This document shows, piece by piece, positions 1 through 9,025 of a stretch of 27,774 nt of DNA; within the stretch, counting starts at the first letter, position 1, and every line of letters begins with the position of its first letter. Location of the stretch: the NCBI GenBank assembly GCA_027596195.1, contig JADGJG010000253.1, positions 1 to 27,774 on the forward strand, in the 5' to 3' direction. A model generated the notes under the pieces. The model saw only the letters and a program-made list of their open reading frames with translations, made no database searches and was not told where the DNA came from. The translations under genes were made by a program, and so were the position numbers. This DNA is from Podochytrium sp. JEL0797 (lineage: Eukaryota; Chytridiomycota; Chytridiomycetes; Chytridiales; Chytriomycetaceae).

Positions 1-110
1 TTTGTGTTTGCCCCGTTCCCCGCCCGCCCCCCGCCGGCACCCGCCCCGGCGGTGTGGGGGGGGGCGGGCGGGGGGGGGGGGGGGCGCCCCCCCGCGCATA
101 CCGCAACCGA
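1..110. other. G/C homopolymer-rich contig end
   Basis: Positions 1-100 are almost entirely G and C, with runs of 8 to over 20 G broken by single C. The composition is unlike the roughly 50 percent GC coding sequence that begins near position 100. The right end of the window has the same character. I read this as a low-quality contig terminus, since poly-G tails are a known artefact of two-colour sequencing chemistry. A genuine GC-rich repeat is the alternative. The WDR7-like reading frame passes through it without a stop, but its residues there (runs of Gly, Pro and Arg) should not be trusted. Confidence 0.65.
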
Positions 111-2344
111 TGGCAATCAATTTGTCCGAAACGAGGCACGCGGCTGTAATTTTGAAAGCGGGATCACTCTTTGCCGCAGACATGGTCCAATGCAGTCCCA
201 AATCCATTTCTGTACAGAGAGAACGGAAGACATTCAGAAACCCAAAATACATGAAACAAAAAAAAATCCGCAAAACTCACCAAATGAATTCACTGGCTTA
301 ATCATCCCCTCACTCCCCACCACCCCACTTTCACCCTCACCCGCCTTCCCTCGCCCCGCAACGCGTTCCCACGCCCCGCCGTTGCTGCAGCTCGCGATAA
401 TCTGTTGCGCAGACATGTTCGCCCACACGGGCCAACACACAGCCTTCTTGGCCGTCTCGAAACAAATCAGCCATTTCGGAGACGCGGTGTCGGCGCCAGT
501 GGCAGCAGTGGTGGTGGGTGCGATTGCGTTCAGGAGAATCATGACACACCCGGTTCGTGGACGGCGGCGGGTCGCGGGGCGAGGCGCAAAGGACGCGATG
601 GCAGAGAAGGTGCTGAAAAAAGAGAAATTTTGGTTGAATATATGCGGGGGGTGGGGGGATCGGTTTTTACCTAGGCCCAGTGCTCGCACTCAGACGTTCC
701 TCATTGCCCCTCCCACACGCAGACACACCATCTGAAACGAGCACCGCAACGCTCGCGCCAAGCGAGTCCAACGTTCCACATGCGAGTTGGGAGGGATGGC
801 CAATGAAATACGTGTGTGCGGTTCCATGCTGATGTTTCGTGAGATGATTGTTGCGAAAAGGTGGCATGAGTTTCAAACCAAACATTGGCAAATCAGGGTG
901 CAAAATACACACCTCAGTGAACAACATGACTGTCCGTGAGTTCAAAAACTGGCCATTCGTCCATCCAGTCGAAACCCCGGCGTCCATGTTGCAATAAATC
1001 GAACACACGATGCGGATTTGACTTTGAACGCGTTCGAGAATCTTATGGAAGCGATTTCGTGAATTAAGCTAGCAAACCTGCAAAATCTATCGCGGGGGGG
1101 GGAAAATATCTTACATGACACGTCTTTCGCTTCACAGCCATAATCCAATTGGGCGAAAACCGACACACCCTCACGGCCAAAACACTTCCAAAATCCCCGC
1201 CTCCCACCGCACCGAGGGAAGGAGTCCCCGCCGGATCCAACACGAGTGAACCCGTGTGCACCAGCTCGAGGTTCACTTCATCCAACAAAAACGCGTCGAT
1301 CGTGCCGTTGGTGGTGCCGCGAAAGAGCTGGTCTGGAGTTTGTGGCCCTAACGAACCCGAAAAATAATGAGTTTGGCTTTGCGGGAGAGTGCATTTGTAC
1401 CTGTCAAAAATATGCCCATGGAGGACGTCCATCCATTCAAGTTACGCACGACTTTGAGGCAGTCGAGAGAGGCGGCGTCGAGAATCACGAGACAAGCGGC
1501 GAGGCCCGCGCAGATGATGAATCGACCAGACGAAGAGATCTGTTGGGAGCAGTCGAAGAAGGAACATATCACGCGAGTGTTGTGAGGAGTTTGATTGTTA
1601 CCAGCAGTTGTGTGATTGGACCCGGAAACGCGCCCACGAACGCTTGCAACGCGCGTCCGTCTTTGAGGTCCCACATGACGATATCCCTTGTTGATTTGCA
1701 ATGCAGAAAAACAACGCGTCATGTAAGATTGAGATTCGCGTGAAAGCGGGGCAAGCATTTTCGCTCTCACCCATCTTCAGTTCCAATCAGCACAATGTTT
1801 TCCGTCGTTGCAGCGCCGTCAATATCAATTTTGCAGAGCGTCATGGCTGTAATGCGACGGCCTTTTCCGACGAGGAATACGGAGGGACGGAGCTGTGGTT
1901 GGTTTGGTGTTTCGAAATGGGGGCTTCGCGTTCAGAACTCGAATCGATGGGCAATAGGCATCGACAGGGAATGGGAGAGAACAGGTTCCAGTGTCTTTGA
2001 TGGCATTGCACTGGTGGTGGGTTGGTGGAGACGAAGAAATATCGCTGCGAGGCTTTGTCAAACAACCAGGCAAGACATCGATTCGACCCGGCAGACTCCT
2101 CCTTTTCGAAATCCGGTCGACATCGACTTGAATCACTCGCTTCTCTCCTCGAATGCGCTGACAATCTCACCACGGCGTGTTGTGCGTCCGCTTCTGCTTC
2201 GACCCGCCACACGATGGCGTTGCCGTCTTCCATGGCCGTGACGATCGCCGAGGAGTCTTCGGTGGCCACGCAGAGCGTTGTTCGGCTGAGGGGCGGGGAG
2301 TGCGAAGTCGTCCAAAGCGCGAGGGGGAACACGCACGACGTCAT
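1..2344 (-). CDS. WDR7/rabconnectin-3 beta-like WD40 protein, N-terminal part (truncated by window end)
   Basis: WD-repeat protein of the WDR7/WDR72 type, whose animal members partner rabconnectin-3 alpha (DMXL) to regulate V-ATPase assembly and vesicle acidification. Proposed exons, 5' to 3' on the minus strand: 2344-2171, 1892-1771, 1686-1602, 1539-1401, 1347-1115, 1068-913, 828-671, 612-281, 209-<1. All phases agree. The start reads MTSCVFPLALW, like the LPxxLW opening of WDR7. Later blocks match the family order: GTEDGDIVMWDLKDGR, then ICAGLAACLVILDAASLDCL, then WTNGQFLNSRTVMLFTE, then FKITAACLVSDKLIA. About 500 residues are present against roughly 1,490 in human WDR7, so two thirds of the gene lie beyond the left end. 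The first intron (about 278 nt) and the acceptor of the sixth exon (1068, alternatives nearby) are the least certain boundaries. Only 67 bp separate its ATG from the chitinase stop. Confidence 0.72.
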
Positions 2345-2354
2345 TTTCTTTGGT

Positions 2355-2365
2355 TTTATTTTATT
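2355..2365 (-). terminator. Overlapping polyadenylation signals of the chitinase gene
   Basis: Two overlapping AATAAA hexamers on the minus strand lie 47-57 nt after the chitinase stop codon. They sit only about 10 nt upstream of the ATG of the next gene, so the chitinase 3' UTR probably runs into the WDR7-like gene's 5' leader or coding start. Confidence 0.5.
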
Positions 2366-2411
2366 CGATAAGTAGAATATAGAAATAATACACGATTGCA
2401 TAGAAAATGAA

Positions 2412-4237
2412 TCAAAATGCCTCCGCCAGCGTCTCAATCCACTCAAACCCCACATCCAACCCATACTGCCACCCCATCACACCCGCATCCCACCCGTCCG
2501 CCTTTGCACCCCGAATGCAAGCCGCCAACTCAGCAGGATTCATAAACCCAGAATTCGCCGCGCCTGCGGGACTCACGGGTTTGCCGACAACAATCTTGTC
2601 CACGGGCACCCCATTCGCCACCATTTCAAACACGCTCGTGCCCGAAAAGTATCCCCCGGACGCGTAGAATAGTGTCTCGCAAGTGTCGTACCGGTTGTTT
2701 CCCTGGTTGTAAAATTGGAGAAAAAACGCATCGATCATTGACCCCACGCGTTGGTTGATGGCGAGGTAACCCCCGCCAGGGTATTCAGAAAGATTCGAGC
2801 TGAAATACGGCGCCTATATTGTCCAAAAAAATTCTTAAAAAACCCCCTTTCAAAAAAAAAACGACCCCTCACCTGTGGCGCGTGCGTAATCATATACTTC
2901 GGACTCGGCAACAACTCCCTCAAAGTCGTCGTATAAACCACCAACCAATCCTCCGCCGTCCCCGCCTGCATCGCCGCTGTATCCTCATAGTCCAAATCCA
3001 CCCCATCGAACCCGTATTCCACGCAAAACGCGGCAAGTCGCGTAGCACTCTGCATGGGATCAATCCCTTGCGTTGTAGGTGCCTCGGTTCCCCCAAACGC
3101 GCTCACGAGGAGAGTCTTGCCGTTCGCGTGGTACGCGTCGAGGTACTCTTGTCGTGTGGCGGGTGGGAGTTGTGTCCAGTCTGCGACAAAGTCGGCGGGT
3201 CCGATGGAATCGATCCAGAAGGCGAGGATGAGAATGTTATAGGGGTTTGTGGAATAGCCGGGGACGCCAAAGTCGGAGGCAGTTGGAAAGTTGCCAGAGC
3301 GGGTCACGTCAATGTACGCGACGAGTTTGGGGGAGTTGCCGGGATTGGGTGGGGGAGTGGGTGGGAGATTTGTAGGGGAAGGTTGTGGTGGAGGTGGAGC
3401 GATCGAGTTTGTGGTGGGACGTGGTGGAGGGGCAGCAGTCTGAGTTGCCGTTGCGCGTCCTCCGCTAGCCACACAATACGGTGCCCCATTTTGCATTTCA
3501 CACATTGAATCAGAATCGCAAGTGTTGTGCAATTGCCATGTGAGTGATTGAAAACCCGTGTACTGACACACGCGCACCGTTTGCGCGAGGCAGGAGAACG
3601 CGCCGTGTGTGGAGCATTGTGTGTCTGAAGCGCTAGAGGGAGGATTCTCGGCCGTGTGTTGAGGCGTGACTGGCGTGGGCAAAGAGACGGTGGCGGTAGC
3701 CGTCGAGGTCGTTTGGATAGACACGGATACCTTAGAAACGGTACCGCGTGTGGTAGTAGTCGCCTCGACAGATTCGACAGAGCAAAAAGGAACAGAGTCG
3801 ACGAAAACACACGTGGAAGTCGGATCGCACGTGGCAGCGAGTTGCCAGGTGAGTGCTCCTGCCCACGCGTATTGACAAACAAGGATATCCCGCGCGTTAC
3901 AGGTGAACTCGGAATACCTAGTGCAAGGCTTGTTCATTTCGGAATCTGGCGACGCGTCGGGTTGGTCCACGGCCGCCTCGCTGGCGCAAGAAGGAATTCC
4001 GTCAGTGAGGACACACGCTGTCCAACAAGTGGCGGCCATTTGCCAGGAGAAGGATTCAAGAGGGTTGGTAGTGTATTGGCATATGAGGATGTTGTTCGCG
4101 TCGCACGTGTATGCGGAATAAATTGTGCATGGATTACCCAAGCCAGTGTCACGCTTAGGAGGTGCGTGGACAACTGAAGATGATACAGAGAGTGCGAGTA
4201 GGCTTGTGACGATAAGAGAGATTGATGAGGTCTGCAT
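2412..4237 (-). CDS. Secreted GH18 chitinase with three N-terminal chitin-binding modules
   Basis: Predicted endochitinase that hydrolyses beta-1,4-GlcNAc polymers, either for the fungus's own wall remodelling or for using chitin as food. Exons 4237-2873 and 2813-2412 (intron 59 nt) give 588 residues. Residues 1-25 form a signal peptide, followed by a KR dibasic site at 28-29. Three Cys-rich repeats (about 35-85, 103-153 and 207-256) share the pattern Cys, aromatic, Cys, VCQY, W, Cys, Cys and resemble CBM19-type chitin-binding modules. A Ser/Thr-rich linker and a Pro-rich linker (about 265-300) precede the GH18 barrel. The catalytic motif DGVDLDYE is at 411-418 with Glu418 as proton donor. 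The QFYNQ motif, the THAPQAPYF strand across the splice junction and the late GWQYG Trp are all present. The upstream AG acceptor is the right one because the nearer AG gives an immediate stop. Confidence 0.93.
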
Positions 4238-4488
4238 TATGAGGTGCTGCGGAGAGGCAAGAGGGGGGGAAGGCGGCCCGTTTTGGAATGCTTTTATGAT
4301 ACCACGACCAGGCCTGGCCTATTCACGGCATCTGCCCGACATTGATCCGAGTTCCAATTGCTTTGATCAGTGATTGTCTGTAATTGTTTTGCGGCAAAGC
4401 ATTTGGCCAAGCAATCGCGTGGTCTCCAGTCAAGCACCTCCGATTACAATCCCAACAAAATTCTTCATTTCTTTTTATTTATATTAGT
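4238..4488. promoter_or_regulatory. Chitinase upstream region / hydrolase 3' region
   Basis: This 251-bp gap lies between two minus-strand genes. It should hold the chitinase promoter and the hydrolase 3' UTR. An AATAAA on the minus strand at 4474-4479 lies about 10 nt after the hydrolase stop. I see no TATA box and no RNA gene. Confidence 0.35.
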
Positions 4489-6148
4489 TTATTCCGTTAA
4501 CTTCAATCGCTTCTTGTCGCACCACAATTCATAGACGGACTCCATTGCACTCCCACTCGCCCAACACATGTACAGCACAGGCGGCGAAAAGGCAAAGTCG
4601 AACGCGTGCGGCGCGTTCGGGACTTCGAGGTATCCCACCGGGACGATATTGTCTATTCAACGAACGCATTTTTAGATTGACGAACACACCAAAAAAAAAA
4701 TTGATTACACAACCGCCCGCCTCACCTTTCCAAAGCTCTGACGCAAACATGCGCACATTGCTCGCGAGGACAATATTGTCATTATCCCCTTGCACAAGGA
4801 AAAACGGCGGCAATTCCCTCCGCCGCGTATCCATATCCATATTCCGCAATAGCGTCATCGGGTCAGCCCACTCCTCCGTCCCCATCTCAAACAACCGCAC
4901 CGATTCCCGCTCTTGCATCCCCACCACACACTCCATAAACCACCTCTTCCAATACTGATTCGTATGCACATGCCCAATCGCAGGATAAATCCCCAAACAC
5001 GCCTGCACACTCGTATCCACTTCCTCAAACCCTCTCTGAAACGGCGCCCAATTCGCCGTCAACGCCGTCAACGAGCACAAATGTCCTCCCGCCGATCCAC
5101 CCGCAACCGCAATAAAGTCCGGATCCCCACCATGCACGCGCGCATTCTCCCTCGCCCACCGAATCGCGCGTTTGATATCAATCATCATGTCGCGTAGTTT
5201 GTGTTTGGGCGCGAGACGGTAGTTCATGTTGAGGACGATCCAGTTTTCGACGCTCGCAAAGTGGTAACAGATGGGCATGGTGCGTTGTTGCTTGTCGCCG
5301 AGGATCCAGGCGCCGCCGTGGATGTAGAGGAGGATGGGGCGGTTTTTCCAGCCAATCTTTTTGCGCAGAATGTCGAGTTGGAGGTAGGGGAGGATGTCGG
5401 GCCCGCCGGCGAGGGCAACTTCTTCGGGGTACGCGTAGGTCACTTTTTTTGGAAAGCAAATTGTGTGAGCTGTTTTGAGAAATCTCTGTGGTTTCGCACA
5501 TGGGGTGAAAGGGGTTCCGAACCGTTTCGAATATGATCAATGTCCCATGGCTTCCAAAACACACCCATGGCAGCTTGCAACACGAACGCGCAACTAAGAC
5601 AAAGCCAAAAGAAGGAGTCAATCCGTTGCATTTGTCATCCCCCCCCCCCGCGACGCGATATCACATTTTTTTTACCTCGAAGCCACCGGCGGGTTAACCC
5701 TCCAAAACGGAGTCCCCTCCTGCAACTGCATCTGCGGCATCAACATCTCCTCCTCCTCCTCCACCCACCCAACTTTACGTCTCTCCGCCCTCACCGCGTT
5801 GCGGAACGCAAACACCTCCTTCTTGGCCGCCCGCCGCAGCCGGAACGAGTCCCAAAACATCCACAGTTGCACCATATAAAACAGCGTGCTCAACGCACGA
5901 TAGAACCGCCCGCGCTTGCGGTATCCGTACATGAGCGATAACGCCGTGATGGGCACTTGCCACGCGGAGGTGAAGCTTTCGCCCCCGGCGAGGGCGACCC
6001 CCATCGCGATCCAGCGGGCGGGGAGGAACTGAGGTGTCGAGTTTTGGATGAGGGTTGGAGATAGGCGGGATGCGATGGCGAGGAGAATGCGGGTCAGTTG
6101 GAGCGTGGCGATCATGGGCCGGACGGCCAGGCCAGATTCGACCTTCAT
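4489..6148 (-). CDS. Alpha/beta hydrolase-3 family carboxylesterase, interrupted by one apparent frameshift
   Basis: Esterase/lipase-like serine hydrolase; substrate unknown. Exons 6148-5676, 5593-4726 and 4652-4489 would give about 501 residues if one base is missing in the T7 run at 5444-5450. As read, the frame ends at QKK-stop one base before the continuing frame VTYAYPEE. The oxyanion motif is HGGAW, the nucleophile elbow is GGSAGGH, the likely acid is in GDNDNIV and the catalytic His is in NAPHAFDF. The block GGDPDFIAVAGGSAGGH followed by FxxGFEEVDTSVQA is strongly reminiscent of actinobacterial Lip-type esterases. The N-terminal 160 residues are hydrophobic in part (LSLMYGYRKRGRFYRALSTLFYMVQLW), suggesting a membrane anchor. 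The intact active site argues for a working gene with an assembly indel rather than a pseudogene. Confidence 0.84.
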
Positions 6149-6282
6149 TCTTGATTTCGCGAAGGAAAAAAATTGCAATCACGAGTGCCACACACTCATG
6201 GGGCTGCATCGCGTGGGGGGTCACAGATTTCGTTTTTTTTGCAATTTTAGCTGACTGTAGCAGTACGCAATTCAACAATTCC

Positions 6283-7385
6283 TCACAAAACATTTCTCAT
6301 CGCCGCAATCATATCCCCCAAACTCAACACACCGACAGGAATCCCATCCGTATCCACCACCCACAACCGATGAACCCTCCCCTCCACAACCAACTTCACC
6401 GCTTCCCCAAACGCGACCGTTCCCACCACCACCCCCTTCAATACACGTCTCTGGCCCCCGATCACGCCCAAAAAATCACCCACAGTCAACCCCGCAACCA
6501 GTGCATTGACCACTTCCTGCACAATCTGATCATCGCGGTGCTCCAACACGTGGCGAAAGTCGCTCGCGGAAAGCGTGTCGGCGAGGATGCCGTCTTGGTC
6601 CACGACCGGCACGGCCATGCGGTTTTCCGACGCGAGGGAGGTCAAGACGGGCAACACGGGGTCTGATCTGCGCGCGGTGACTGGGTTGGGAGTCATGAAC
6701 GCGGAGATTGGGGTTTCGGCGAGTTTCGCAAACTGAGCGTTGGATGTGAGGAAGGGAGCGAGTTGGGAGACAATGTCGGATTGGGAAAGGAGCTGGTAGT
6801 CGATGGGCTTGGGGCGTGGGTTCTCGGTTGTGGCTGGTGGGTAAATTGGCACGAGGAATCGATGAACGCCTGTTTTTGTCATGTTATGAATGATGATTAA
6901 AGAATGGAAGAGGGGGTTGTTAAACATTGAAAAGAATGCATGGAAGAAGGAACTCGATATCACCTTTTGCCAGCGGTTCAAGTGCGTTCTTCAATGTTGC
7001 GCGCGAATCGGCCACCCAGAGTGACATTGATTCCGAGTTCAAGCCAACGATATCGACGGCGCGCGTTTTGGCAATCAGGTCGCTGTATTTGAGCGCCGAG
7101 GTTTCGAGGTGTTTTGACGCAATGTACAAGATGATGTCGAGGACAGTGATGATGCCAATGATTTGCTTGTTTCCAATGCACACGTTCATGTTTCCGGCGC
7201 CAATCCAGTGGTCTTTGTCTCCGTAGAGCGCGATTGCTTTTGTGAAGGATTGTGAGAAACAGGAATTCTCCCACACCGTGCTCACCTGTGACTTTCTGCG
7301 CCTTCATTGTCGCAAGAGCCGCCGCAACGGAGCATTTAGCTTCAAGGTCCACGAGTGGCTTGGACGCGAAAGCAGTGAGAGACAT
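6283..7385 (-). CDS. Four-CBS-domain protein, AMPK gamma/SNF4-like
   Basis: Exons 7385-7286, 7236-6964 and 6869-6283 (introns 49 and 94 nt) give 319 residues, the usual size of SNF4-type gamma subunits. CBS pairs bind adenine nucleotides and, in AMPK gamma, sense AMP/ADP against ATP. Visible CBS cores: the IIGIITVLDIILYI strand-helix of CBS1, ARATLKNALEPLAKG-like and VHRFLVPIY in CBS2, RMAVPVVDQDGILADTLSASDF in CBS3, and HRLWVVDTDGIPVGVLSLGDMI in CBS4. The last closely follows the classic gamma-subunit ending. Assignment to the true AMPK subunit rather than an SDS23-like or plant-type CBS protein is inferred. It shares a 337-bp divergent promoter with the thiol dioxygenase. Confidence 0.84.
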
Positions 7386-7722
7386 CTTTGAGGTGTTTAG
7401 AGAGGCTCAGTTGGAGGGAAGGCACGGCAAAGACACGGAAGAAAAATCCAAAACCAATATTTTCTCAATGGTGTTTTTTGACTCAGAACGAGTCACGAAA
7501 GCTCCCGTCCACTCCGTCGGAAATTTTTTTGTTGTCCAGTTGGTCCAAGAAAAATTCCTTTCCATTCTTGTCTGTCGGCGTCACCCCAGTCCTCTCCCTG
7601 CCCTCTCCGTGACCTGCGACACACTTCATCCCTTTAGATACATCTGGTGAGTTGGGCGCATGCTCAGTGCGCTGTAAGCCCTCTCCTTGTTTCTAAACTT
7701 GAAAACAGATACAAATCAAATC
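7386..7722. promoter_or_regulatory. Divergent promoter between CBS gene and thiol dioxygenase gene
   Basis: This 337-bp region lies between two ATGs pointing outward. It contains a CCAAT box at 7454-7458 and, 20 bp further, a perfect inverted repeat TGACTC-AGAAC-GAGTCA at 7479-7495. Its left arm continues to TGACTCA, the consensus for AP-1/Gcn4-type bZIP factors. A probable 5' UTR intron of the plus-strand gene occupies 7647-7708. I see no convincing coding sequence. Confidence 0.45.
7647..7708 (+). other. Probable 5' UTR intron of the thiol dioxygenase gene
   Basis: A canonical GTGAGT donor and an ACAG acceptor bound a 62-nt segment ending 14 nt before the ATG at 7723. Its size matches the coding introns in this window. 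No in-frame coding exon is evident upstream, so it would remove leader sequence only. Confidence 0.4.
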
Positions 7723-8900
7723 ATGTTGTTGACTGCCATTGGCCTCGTGGCCCACGAACTCTTCACCAACCCGGGAAACCAATCAGAGGATCTTGAACAA
7801 GCCATTTGCTCCCTCCTCGACCGCATCACACCCTCCATGCTGAAACTAGAGGTACGATTCGATCATCATGATTCACAACCTTGTCCCCTGACTCACGATC
7901 TATTAAAAAGCATCCCGCCCATCCGATCGAGTATTGTAACATTTACGACTCACCAGAGTTCAATATCGGACTGTTTGTGCTTCAGAAGGGCGAGACAATG
8001 CCGATTCACGACCACCCCAACATGACTGTGTTCACAAAACTCGTGTACGGCAGTTTGGACGTCAAAATGTTTGAGCTCCTCGATCCCAACGACGAGAGCC
8101 CTGTTCGGAAAGCTCATGTGATATCTGACAAGATTTGCACGTCCGCCGCATCTTTGCACGCAAAGGACCACCCATTGTCGCCCGCCCTCACGCACACCCA
8201 CGATTCCGCCAACGCCAATGAGACCATCTTCAAAATATTCCCCTCAGACGGTCCGAACCTTCACTCCTACACTGCAGTTTCCGATTATGCAATCATGATT
8301 GACGTCATGGGACCGCCATATGCTCCTGGCTTGCGGGACATCACGTACTTTTCCGAGATTTCTCCCAGCAGTCGACACATCAGTTCCAGCGAAAGCGACG
8401 GGATCCCTACTACTACTTCAGCTTCATCATCGACAGCCTCCGAGTCCGGCACCCCGTCTCCAATGAGCTCGTTTCAAACCCCTCATGCGACTTCGAGCAA
8501 ACGAAAACGAGACACTTCGCAACACGGCACGTCTCCTTCCTCCTTCAACTATCCAGTCTGCACATCCAGTCTTTTCATGGACGAATGTGCGTGTCAGAGC
8601 CGCCACCGATGTTCCTCTGCAAATCAGCTTCAATCGTCTTCCTCCTTTCACCCCCCTGAGCCTAAATTCCACAGCGATGCGATTGTGACTTATTTGAAGG
8701 TCGATCCGTCGGTTGAGATGGACTGCGAGGAAATCGTTTACAACGGGTCGCCTGTTTACGACTTTTCGCGGCTACTCAAGAACAGCCGTCCAAGTGGAAT
8801 TGAGCGGACGATGGACACGCTCAAAATCTGTGAGAACATTTGCAACACGTTCGATCGGATGTTGGCGGGCGGTGAGGGGGAAGTGGGTGTGAGCACGTGA
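7723..8900 (+). CDS. ADO: 2-aminoethanethiol (cysteamine) dioxygenase / PCO-ADO family
   Basis: Non-haem iron thiol dioxygenase. Family members oxidise cysteamine or N-terminal cysteines of proteins with O2 and act as oxygen sensors. Exons 7723-7851 and 7911-8900 (59-nt intron) give 372 residues. The cupin core is clear: GLFVLQKGETMPIHDHPNM, with metal-ligand candidates His76 and His78, third ligand candidate His161 in NLHSYTA, and the family ending GPPYAPGLRDITYF at about 178-190. Human ADO is about 270 residues. The extra length here is mostly a Ser/Thr-rich, Cys-containing insertion (about 194-280) before a short conserved tail around VYDFSRLL. The insert carries a basic patch SSKRKRD that could be a nuclear localisation signal. 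Substrate preference cannot be told from sequence. Confidence 0.9.
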
Positions 8901-8948
8901 TTTTGCAATTTTTGTGGCGGACTCTTTCCCTCATCTGTGTGTTTTTGG

Positions 8949-8963
8949 GGTGTGTGTGTGTGT
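8949..8963. repeat. Short GT dinucleotide repeat
   Basis: A TG/GT run in the 3' intergenic region between two convergent genes. It is short and probably just a microsatellite. Confidence 0.6.
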
Positions 8964-8972
8964 AAATCTGAC

Positions 8973-8978
8973 TTTATT
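8973..8978 (-). terminator. Polyadenylation signal of zinc-finger gene A
   Basis: AATAAA on the minus strand about 50 nt past the stop codon at 9026. Confidence 0.45.
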
Positions 8979-9002
8979 CCTTGGTGCTTGTAAAGAGTGA
9001 GC

Positions 9003-9008
9003 AATAAA
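9003..9008 (+). terminator. Polyadenylation signal of the thiol dioxygenase gene
   Basis: AATAAA about 103 nt past the dioxygenase stop. It lies beyond the convergent gene's own signal, so the two transcripts should overlap tail to tail. Confidence 0.45.
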
Positions 9009-9025
9009 CAGCATCTTGCGCGGAT

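Noticed and set aside
4..735. Long plus-strand open frame of 243 codons
   Set aside because: It lies opposite the WDR7-like exons, starts in the G-rich contig end and has no domain character. The minus-strand frames match a family and have consistent splice sites.
2819..3508. Plus-strand open frame of 229 codons
   Set aside because: It is antisense to the chitinase gene and is low-complexity Arg/Trp/Gly-rich sequence.
4238..4488. Possible tRNA or small RNA gene
   Set aside because: No cloverleaf, B-box GGTTCGANNCC or other RNA signature could be found.
5444..5450. Programmed ribosomal frameshift at the A7 run in the esterase mRNA
   Set aside because: A slippery run exists, but the family gives no reason for programmed shifting and similar breaks occur at other short homopolymers in this window.
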